From Methanosarcinales archaeon (GTDB lineage: Archaea > Halobacteriota > Methanosarcinia > Methanosarcinales > Methanosarcinaceae), in contig JAAXQB010000008.1 of the NCBI GenBank assembly GCA_012329085.1, forward strand, positions 1-5,111: a stretch of 5,111 nt of DNA, given 5' to 3'. Shown here piece after piece: positions 1-4,430 of this stretch. How positions within the stretch are numbered: the first letter of the stretch is position 1; every line of letters begins with the position of its first letter. The position numbers were made by a program, and so were the translations under genes. The notes beneath the pieces were generated by a model, which had not been told where the DNA came from, did no database searches, and saw only the letters and a program-made list of their open reading frames with translations.

Positions 1-160
1 AATGATTTTTAATGCTGGCGGGGAAGTTATCTCTTCTGTTTCTTCAAATTTAGACTATTTAATTATTGGTAAAAACCCAGGGTCAAAACTTAAAAAAGCG
101 AAAAAATTTCCTACAATCAAGATTATCACAGAACAACAATTCCTAAATTTATTTAAATAA
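1..160 (+). CDS. ligA: NAD-dependent DNA ligase, C-terminal end (BRCT domain), partial
   Basis: This is the 3' end of a gene that begins before the window. The 52 visible codons (frame starting at base 2, stop TAA at 158-160) read as the second half of a BRCT domain. An [11 protein letters not shown] run is followed by [16 protein letters not shown], and the chain closes with [10 protein letters not shown]. The 'LIxGxNPGSKLxKA' signature followed by 'I(I/L)xExxF' and an immediate stop is typical of the C-terminus of bacterial LigA, which seals nicks in DNA using NAD+. The catalytic adenylation, OB-fold and zinc/HhH parts lie outside the window and cannot be checked. The ATG at base 2 is an internal methionine, not the start. 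Another BRCT protein is possible but less likely. The next ATG lies one base after the stop. Confidence 0.86.
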   Translation, partial: MIFNAGGEVISSVSSNLDYLIIGKNPGSKLKKAKKFPTIKIITEQQFLNLFK

Positions 161-161
161 T

Positions 162-311
162 ATGAAAAAATCAAAAGAAAAATTAAGTTGTTATTTTCTT
201 AAGAATAATAGCGAAAAGAAAAAGGCTCAAAATATAATAGATAATAGCAAAAAACAAGAGACAGAAAACCAAAACAAAAAATTCATAAAAGTATTAAAGA
301 TATTAGTCTAG
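162..311 (+). CDS. Short Lys-rich ORF, probable N-terminus of the frame-interrupted gene 162-1404
   Basis: A 49-codon ORF starts with ATG one base after the ligA stop and ends with TAG at 309-311. The peptide is rich in Lys, Asn, Gln and Glu and has no recognisable domain. It is unlikely to be a complete gene. The reading frame one base back is open from 248 and continues as I-H-K-S-I-K-D-I-S-L-E-I-T-K-E-L straight into the large ORF, and the two frames overlap at two A6 runs (249-254 and 276-281). A -1 change there joins about the first 40 codons to the downstream protein. This ATG has the same context as the other starts here (no Shine-Dalgarno, AT-rich leader), so it is the more credible start of the whole gene. 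The sequence alone does not prove translation. Confidence 0.45.
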   Translation: MKKSKEKLSCYFLKNNSEKKKAQNIIDNSKKQETENQNKKFIKVLKILV

Positions 312-325
312 AAATAACTAAAGAA

Positions 326-1174
326 TTGAAGAAAAAAGGAATAAATCTTGATCGTGGGGCAAGAATTGATGTAAATAATTGGGAAGGCGAAGAGAATAAT
401 CATCTACATAAAGAATATGTTGAAATGATGGAAATATTATTTTGTTTAAAGGAATTTTATTTACAGAAAATAGGTAATAAAGAAGATTGTCGAAGAGTTT
501 CTAAATTTTTTTCTCGTAATATATATCATGGTGTCCCATTAACATTAAAAAATTTTGAAAAAATAACCTCTGAAGATAAAGAAAAAATAGTTGAATTATT
601 TAACCAAATGACAGAGAAGTATGGATTAGAAAAACATTGGAAAAAAGATAAGTTGTGGGAACTTGCTGAAATAAAATCAGTAGAACTATTTAATAAATTT
701 TTAGAGGAAGACTATATAGCTCTTAGATCTTCACGATTTGATGATATCGCAAATAAATTTGATATATTTTTATCCCCCCTAAAAGAAAACTTGCCTGTTA
801 TCGTTATAGACATTACTATGAAACAAGAAAAAAATATTAAAGGCAAGGAAAATCGTCTTTTTATACTAAATCAAGAAGAAAAAACCCCAATTAAATATGG
901 GATAAGTTGTAAATCTGGTAAATTTATTCAAGAAGAGATAGATGCATCATTATGGATATATGCGAGAGTAGACACAAGTTTATTTTTAAGAAGTATTGAT
1001 AGTCAAAACAATGAGGTCAATAAAAACAATATTGATAAAGAAATTATTGATATGATTTACCAAAGCCTTATTTCTAATTTTGAAAAATTGAAAAGTAAGG
1101 AAAAATTAATAGTAGAGAAAATTCAAGAAATAAAAAAAATAAAAAAGAAATCAAAAAATTATCTAAAAATATAA
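326..1174 (+). CDS. Hypothetical protein with possible PD-(D/E)XK nuclease-like core (middle part of a frame-interrupted gene)
   Basis: This ORF has 282 codons from a TTG; the frame is open back to 248, so the TTG is probably not the true start. Function is not recognised with certainty. Residues 105-165 have a nuclease-like order: a helix W-E-L-A-E-I-K-S-V-E-L-F (Glu115), then S-S-R-F-D-D-I-A-N-K-F-D-I-F-L (136-149), then a hydrophobic strand V-I-V-I-D-I-T (158-164). This resembles the E / D / (D/E)xK layout of PD-(D/E)XK nucleases, but Thr164 stands where Lys is expected, with Lys166 two residues later, so activity is uncertain. From memory, hypothetical proteins with a '(S/K)xxDDIxNxxD ... 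AIDVT' pattern are common in Patescibacteria; this is unverified. There are no membrane segments or signal peptide. Residues 250-282 are Lys/Glu-rich and run into a coiled coil that continues in another frame past the stop at 1172-1174. The gene lies between ligA and an unrelated hypothetical gene. Confidence 0.65.
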   Translation: MKKKGINLDRGARIDVNNWEGEENNHLHKEYVEMMEILFCLKEFYLQKIGNKEDCRRVSKFFSRNIYHGVPLTLKNFEKITSEDKEKIVELFNQMTEKYGLEKHWKKDKLWELAEIKSVELFNKFLEEDYIALRSSRFDDIANKFDIFLSPLKENLPVIVIDITMKQEKNIKGKENRLFILNQEEKTPIKYGISCKSGKFIQEEIDASLWIYARVDTSLFLRSIDSQNNEVNKNNIDKEIIDMIYQSLISNFEKLKSKEKLIVEKIQEIKKIKKKSKNYLKI

Positions 1175-1404
1175 AAATTCTTGAAAAAAAAATTAAAAAG
1201 ATAGAAAGTGGAAATGAATATCAAGACAACCAAAAAACAGAATTAGAAAATGGAAAAGCGAAAAAAATAGATAAAAAAAATAAATTAGAGAAAGAAGTTG
1301 TAGTGTTAGAAGAACAAGTCTCGGAATTAAAAATATTAGGACAAAGGTTGGAAGCTTCAAAGCCTTTTATGGATTTGATTAAAGAAAAAATAAAAAAAAG
1401 ATAA
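1099..1404 (+). pseudogene. Start-less C-terminal coiled-coil segment of the same gene, in the -1 frame
   Basis: One frame back from the previous ORF, the sequence is open from 1099 (after a TAA at 1096-1098) to a TAA at 1402-1404. From 1141 it encodes about 87 residues with coiled-coil character: I-K-K-L-S-K-N-I-K-I-L-E-K-K-I-K-K-I-E, and later L-E-K-E-V-V-V-L-E-E-Q-V-S-E-L-K-I-L with hydrophobic residues at heptad spacing, closing in D-L-I-K-E-K-I-K-K-R. I see no ATG until about 1369 and no plausible start near its beginning, so it is not an independent gene. It continues the Lys/Glu helix of the upstream ORF if the ribosome or the true sequence shifts by -1 between 1099 and 1171. Joined across both frame changes, 162-1404 would encode 414 residues. 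It could be a programmed frameshift product, a decayed gene or a sequence error. Confidence 0.6.
1141..1147 (+). promoter_or_regulatory. Candidate -1 ribosomal frameshift heptamer A AAA AAG
   Basis: In the frame of the upstream ORF the codons are ATA (1139-1141), AAA and AAG, so the heptamer is phased X XXY YYZ exactly as in the dnaX and IS3-type -1 sites. Slipping here makes the next codon GAA (1147-1149) and enters the open coiled-coil frame. An A8 run (1132-1139) and an A AAA AAT (1153-1159) lie close by and could serve as well. I see no strong downstream stem-loop, and no Shine-Dalgarno-like stimulator at the usual distance upstream. AT-rich DNA produces such heptamers by chance, so function is uncertain. 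Confidence 0.35.
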
Positions 1405-1429
1405 CTTTAAAAATTATTAAAATTAGTCT

Positions 1430-2116
1430 ATGAAAATTTTAACATTAGAACAAATTAGGTCTGATGGATTAAAATATAAAGTTTTGAAAGATGAAAGTTA
1501 TTGGTATGAAGATGATGGTATCGGTTATCTTTGGATTAAAAATAATAAAATCATTGCTGAAAGCATCCTTTGGCCTGAATTTTATTCAGATGGATGGTTT
1601 ATATATGAAAATAATGGAAATATCTGTTATCATTTATGTGATGAAAATGGAGAAGAATTATTTATTGCTGAATGGATTAATAGAAAAATTGATAAAAAGG
1701 ATAAAGAATTCTACATAGAAGATATTAATGCTTATTTTACAAAGAAGGAAATTATTGATTATGCAAAAAAATATCGTGAAGAAAAAGAGAAATTTAAAGA
1801 ATTAAAAGTATTGACAAAAACAGAGGCAGAAGAAAAGGGGTATGAATTTTTTGAATTTGAAAATGGGGATTATAAATATATTGATAGTGAAAAAATTGAG
1901 TATTTAATCAGGAAAGAGAAAGTGATTGCTGTTGGAAAAGATATTTTCTCTTATCCAAATAATTGGTATCAGTATAGAATAGAAGCCCCTGACGGAGAGA
2001 GCTTTGATAGAATGTTCAATCAAAATTATCATATAATAGCAGAATCAGAAATACTTGGGCTTGATGGTGATGGGGATATTGTAGATGAAGAAGATATGCG
2101 CCCTTCTTCTTTTTAA
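1430..2116 (+). CDS. Hypothetical acidic protein with two internal repeats
   Basis: A 228-residue protein that I do not recognise. It is rich in Glu, Asp, Tyr, Trp and Lys, has no signal peptide or membrane segment, and is probably cytoplasmic. The two halves appear related. Residues 2-98 open with K-I-L-T-L-E-Q-I-R-S-D-G-L-K-Y and residues 126-222 with K-V-L-T-K-T-E-A-E-E-K-G-Y-E-F. Both continue with a Y-L-(W)-I-(K/R)-x-x-K-(I/V)-I-A strand, an aromatic segment ending Trp-Phe or Trp-Tyr, and a (D/P)-(E/D)-(N)-G-E turn. A charged linker (about 104-125) joins them. The C-terminus has L-D-G-D-G-D-I-V-D-E-E-D (211-222), reminiscent of a calcium loop, but Gly at loop position 6 and an acid at position 12 are missing. 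The ATG start lies 25 bases after the previous stop with no Shine-Dalgarno. The next gene begins 19 bases after this stop, so co-transcription is likely. Confidence 0.85.
   Translation: MKILTLEQIRSDGLKYKVLKDESYWYEDDGIGYLWIKNNKIIAESILWPEFYSDGWFIYENNGNICYHLCDENGEELFIAEWINRKIDKKDKEFYIEDINAYFTKKEIIDYAKKYREEKEKFKELKVLTKTEAEEKGYEFFEFENGDYKYIDSEKIEYLIRKEKVIAVGKDIFSYPNNWYQYRIEAPDGESFDRMFNQNYHIIAESEILGLDGDGDIVDEEDMRPSSF
1433..1723 (+). repeat. Protein-level internal repeat, copy A
   Basis: Codes for residues 2-98 of the 228-residue protein. It aligns by eye with copy B through the opening 'K(I/V)LT...G' segment, the 'YLxIKxxKIIA' strand and the 'ICYHLCDENGEELF' strand-turn. The similarity is seen only at the amino-acid level; the DNA copies have diverged, so this is an old duplication if it is real. 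Confidence 0.5.
1805..2095 (+). repeat. Protein-level internal repeat, copy B
   Basis: Codes for residues 126-222. It corresponds to copy A: 'KVLTKTEAEEKG', then 'YLIRKEKVIAV', 'YPNNWYQYRIEAPDGESF', and an Asp-rich end that matches the 'FYIED' end of copy A only loosely. It is about the same length as copy A, with a shorter loop before the Trp. Confidence 0.5.
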
Positions 2117-2135
2117 TTTTTTAAGTTAATTAATA

Positions 2136-3071
2136 ATGAAATTTCAAGATTTCTACTTTTCTATCACTATTATCTTATCAATGATTTTAGGACTGGTTTT
2201 TTCTAATCAGTTTATATTGTTAGCTCCATTCACAATATTTTTTTTAATGGCAATCCTTTTTTTATCTGCCCTAAAATTCAACTTTAAAGAAATTATCGCT
2301 TCTGTTGATAGCACAAAGAAACAAGTTGTGATATTGCTTGCGACAATTTTTACTCTTGTCTTTCTACCAATTATAGCTTTTTACTTAACTGATTTAATCT
2401 ATCCAACTTTAGCACCAGCATTTTTTATATTATCACTTGCACCAGTTGGGATGACTGTCCCTTTCTTGGTTGATATAATGAAGGGAGATAAAGGACTTGC
2501 GTTAATTCTTGTCATTTTCACCTCTTTATTAGCTCCATTCACAATCCCTTTTTTAATTAATCTTATTTTGGGTGGGATTGTCAATATTAATTTAATAGGA
2601 ATGTTCATTAGCTTGACAAAAATAATTTTTATTCCATTTATCCTTGCTTTTGTAGTCAAATATTTATTTCCAGAAAAAATTAAACAAACTTCAAAATTTT
2701 TTAATAATATCTCTACAATTTCATTGGGATTATTATTGGCAACAATTGTAGCAACCCATTCAAATATAATTATCCCCCTTTTTAGTCGGGACGGATTATT
2801 TTATTTAATCACCCTTTTATTTTTATTTGCATTTACATATATTTTGTCTTATCTTTTCTTCTATAAAATTGAAGATCAGAAGAGATTTGCAATTATTATC
2901 TGTTCGGTTTTTATGAACTTTACTCTAATGATTGTTATGGCAAATAAGTTTTTTTATAATTATGATGAAATTGTAATTCCTATTGTTTTATCCGTTATTC
3001 CATGGAGCATTAGTTTAATCATTCTTCGACAAATTGCAAGAAAAAATCCAAGTAAATTAAAGAAGAAATAA
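2136..3071 (+). CDS. BASS-type (bile acid:sodium symporter fold) membrane transporter
   Basis: A 311-residue integral membrane protein with about ten hydrophobic segments, near residues 7-25, 27-48, 63-86, 91-114, 120-147, 153-178, 192-215, 220-243, 249-270 and 279-297. The central stretch L-A-P-V-G-M-T-V-P-F-L (101-111), K-G-D (116-118) and S-L-L-A-P-F-T-I-P-F-L (130-140) matches the conserved core of the bile acid:sodium symporter / ACR3 superfamily, where a Pro-Gly-Gly-type crossover is followed by 'KGD' and 'LLAPxxxPxL'. The counterpart in the second half is R-F-A-I-I-I-C-S-V-F-M-N-F-T (250-263), with Asn261 at a usual polar site. Such proteins use a Na+ or H+ gradient to move organic anions or arsenite; the substrate cannot be told from sequence. 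Val104 replaces the more usual Gly in the crossover, so this is a divergent member. The tail is Lys-rich. ATG start, no Shine-Dalgarno, 19 bases after the previous stop. Confidence 0.83.
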   Translation: MKFQDFYFSITIILSMILGLVFSNQFILLAPFTIFFLMAILFLSALKFNFKEIIASVDSTKKQVVILLATIFTLVFLPIIAFYLTDLIYPTLAPAFFILSLAPVGMTVPFLVDIMKGDKGLALILVIFTSLLAPFTIPFLINLILGGIVNINLIGMFISLTKIIFIPFILAFVVKYLFPEKIKQTSKFFNNISTISLGLLLATIVATHSNIIIPLFSRDGLFYLITLLFLFAFTYILSYLFFYKIEDQKRFAIIICSVFMNFTLMIVMANKFFYNYDEIVIPIVLSVIPWSISLIILRQIARKNPSKLKKK

Positions 3072-3072
3072 G

Positions 3073-3085
3073 CCCCCCCCTTTTT
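3073..3085 (+). repeat. C8-T5 homopolymer tract in the gap before proS
   Basis: Eight consecutive C followed by five T begin one base after the transporter stop and end 20 bases before the proS ATG. A C8 run stands out in such AT-rich DNA. There is no matching G-run nearby to form a hairpin, so it is not an intrinsic terminator. Such tracts change length easily, which could alter the leader of proS or could be a sequencing artefact. Confidence 0.6.
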
Positions 3086-3105
3086 AATAAATTATCTTTT
3101 AGATT

Positions 3106-4368
3106 ATGAAACAATCAAATTTGCTTGGTAAAACTCAGAAATTTGCCCCAAAAGACGAAGTCAGCCTTAATGCTCAGCTTTTAATCAGGGCTGGATTTAT
3201 TCATAAAGAAATGGCTGGGGTTTATACTTTTTTACCACTAGGCTTAAAGGTTTTACGAAAAATAGAAAATATAATTCGTGATGCTATGCAGAAAGTTGGA
3301 GGGCAAGAATTATTCCCAGCAACCCTACAAGATAAATCGGCTTGGAAAAAAACAGACAGATGGGATGATAAAATAGTTGATAATTGGTTTAAAACAAAAT
3401 TAAAAAATAACCAAGAAATAGGGCTTGGCTTTACCCACGAAGAGCCACTTACAAGCTTAATGACTAAATATATTTCGTCTTATAAGGATTTACCAACTTA
3501 TCCATATGAAATTTGTAATATGTTTAGGAATGAGACAAGAGCTAAGTCGGGACTTTTAAGGGGTAGAGAATATTATTGGAAAGCACTCTACTCTTTTTCA
3601 AAGAATGAAGAGAAACATAATAATTTTTATGAAAAAATGAAAGGCGTTTATAAAGATATTTTTCAACAGGTTGGGTTGGGGAACAAAACTTATTTCACCT
3701 TTGCTTCGGGGGGAACTTTTTCAAAATATTCTCATGAGTTTCAGGCGATCTGTGAGGCAGGTGAAGATATTATTTATATAGATAAAAAGAAAAGTATCGC
3801 TATCAACAAAGAGGTTTATAGTGATGAAATTATAAAAGAATTAGGATTAATAAAAGAAAATTTAATTAAAGAAAAAGCGATTGAGGTTGGTAATATTTTT
3901 TCTTTGGGATATAAATTTTCAAAACCATTAGGATTAAAATATAAAGATAGAGATGGAAAAGAGAAATTTGTTTATATGGGTAGTTATGGAATTGGAATTT
4001 CAAGATTAATGGGTACGGTAGCAGAGAGTTATAATGATGACAAGGGGTTAATTTGGCCACGAGCAATTGCTCCTTTCCAAGTCCACTTAATAATGCTGGG
4101 GGGAGACAGTGACATTAAAGAAGTAGCTACTAAAATTTATCAAGATTTAGAAAATAAGAAGATAGAGGTTTTGTTTGACGATAGGGATCTCAGCCCCGGA
4201 AATAAATTTAATGATGCTGATTTAATTGGAATTCCTTATAAGCTAATAGTTGGCAGCAAAAACTTGAAAGAGGGGATTGTAGAGCTTGAAAATAGGACCA
4301 CAGGGGATAAAAAAAAGATTAATATAGAAAATTTAATAGACGAAATTTTATTGACATTAAACAATTGA
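3106..4368 (+). CDS. proS: Prolyl-tRNA synthetase, short form without the editing domain
   Basis: This cytoplasmic class II synthetase charges tRNA-Pro with proline using ATP. The start is secure: M-K-Q-S-N-L-L-G-K-T, then A-P-K-D-E-V-S-L-N-A-Q-L-L-I-R-A-G, is the standard N-terminus. Motif 1 region: A-G-V-Y-T-F-L-P-L-G (37-46). T-H-E-E is at 110-113. Motif 2 runs from F-R-N-E-T-R (140-145) to R-G-R-E-Y-Y-W-K-A-L-Y-S-F (152-164). Motif 3: M-G-S-Y-G-I-G-I-S-R-L (about 297-307). The anticodon-binding domain starts at W-P-R-A-I-A-P-F-Q-V and includes F-D-D-R-D-L-S-P-G. At 420 residues it lacks the roughly 180-residue INS editing domain of typical bacterial ProRS; only a short linker joins motifs 2 and 3. 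Mischarged Ala-tRNA-Pro would then need a free-standing editing protein or go uncorrected. Motif 2 has Lys-Ala-Leu-Tyr where the family usually has Lys-Asp-(Ala/Leu)-Tyr. It ends in TGA; the gap behind it holds a hairpin. Confidence 0.97.
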   Translation: MKQSNLLGKTQKFAPKDEVSLNAQLLIRAGFIHKEMAGVYTFLPLGLKVLRKIENIIRDAMQKVGGQELFPATLQDKSAWKKTDRWDDKIVDNWFKTKLKNNQEIGLGFTHEEPLTSLMTKYISSYKDLPTYPYEICNMFRNETRAKSGLLRGREYYWKALYSFSKNEEKHNNFYEKMKGVYKDIFQQVGLGNKTYFTFASGGTFSKYSHEFQAICEAGEDIIYIDKKKSIAINKEVYSDEIIKELGLIKENLIKEKAIEVGNIFSLGYKFSKPLGLKYKDRDGKEKFVYMGSYGIGISRLMGTVAESYNDDKGLIWPRAIAPFQVHLIMLGGDSDIKEVATKIYQDLENKKIEVLFDDRDLSPGNKFNDADLIGIPYKLIVGSKNLKEGIVELENRTTGDKKKINIENLIDEILLTLNN

Positions 4369-4372
4369 TGCT

Positions 4373-4411
4373 AAGGATGTATACCCGAAATAGCATTGGG
4401 CATGCATCCTT
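4373..4411 (+). terminator. 14-bp imperfect hairpin between proS and the kinase gene (weak terminator or leader element)
   Basis: Bases 4373-4386 (AAGGATGTATACCC) pair with 4398-4411 (GGGCATGCATCCTT). Twelve pairs are Watson-Crick, with one G-U pair (4380/4404) and one A-C mismatch (4383/4401), around an 11-base loop. The U-rich stretch after it (4415-4429) starts three bases late and is interrupted, so as an intrinsic terminator it would be weak. It ends only 19 bases before the next ATG, so it could also act in the leader of the kinase gene. Two other pairings overlap it (4368-4373 with 4391-4396, and 4385-4389 with 4410-4414); these are compatible with each other but not with the long stem. 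Confidence 0.6.
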
Positions 4412-4430
4412 CGGTTTGTTATCTTTTATT

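Noticed and set aside
162..1404. Insertion sequence with IS3-type orfA/orfB frameshift
   Set aside because: An A AAA AAG site is typical of IS3 elements, but there is no DDE transposase signature, no terminal inverted repeats and no helix-turn-helix orfA, and the downstream frame is only a coiled coil.
1491..1718. 75-codon + strand ORF inside the duplicated-module gene
   Set aside because: It lies wholly within 1430-2116 in another frame and has low-complexity hydrophobic/Lys content with no domain; a shadow of the real gene.
2075..2110. EF-hand or dockerin-type calcium site at the end of the 228-residue protein
   Set aside because: D-G-D-G-D starts like a calcium loop, but Gly at position 6 and an acidic residue at position 12 are absent.
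2097..2135. Terminator after the duplicated-module gene
   Set aside because: T-runs are present but no GC-containing stem precedes them; the region is just AT-rich spacer between closely spaced genes.
2399..2659. Minus-strand ORF within the transporter gene
   Set aside because: Antisense shadow of conserved transporter codons, with no leader and no recognisable domain.
3866..4066. Minus-strand ORF within proS
   Set aside because: Antisense to conserved motif 3 of the synthetase; the composition is that of a reverse-complement artefact.
4351..4379. TTGACA at 4351-4356 as a -35 box for the kinase gene
   Set aside because: At 17-base spacing the -10 position holds AGGATG-like sequence, and the nearest TATA-like hexamer (4380) is 23 bases away, too far for a normal promoter.
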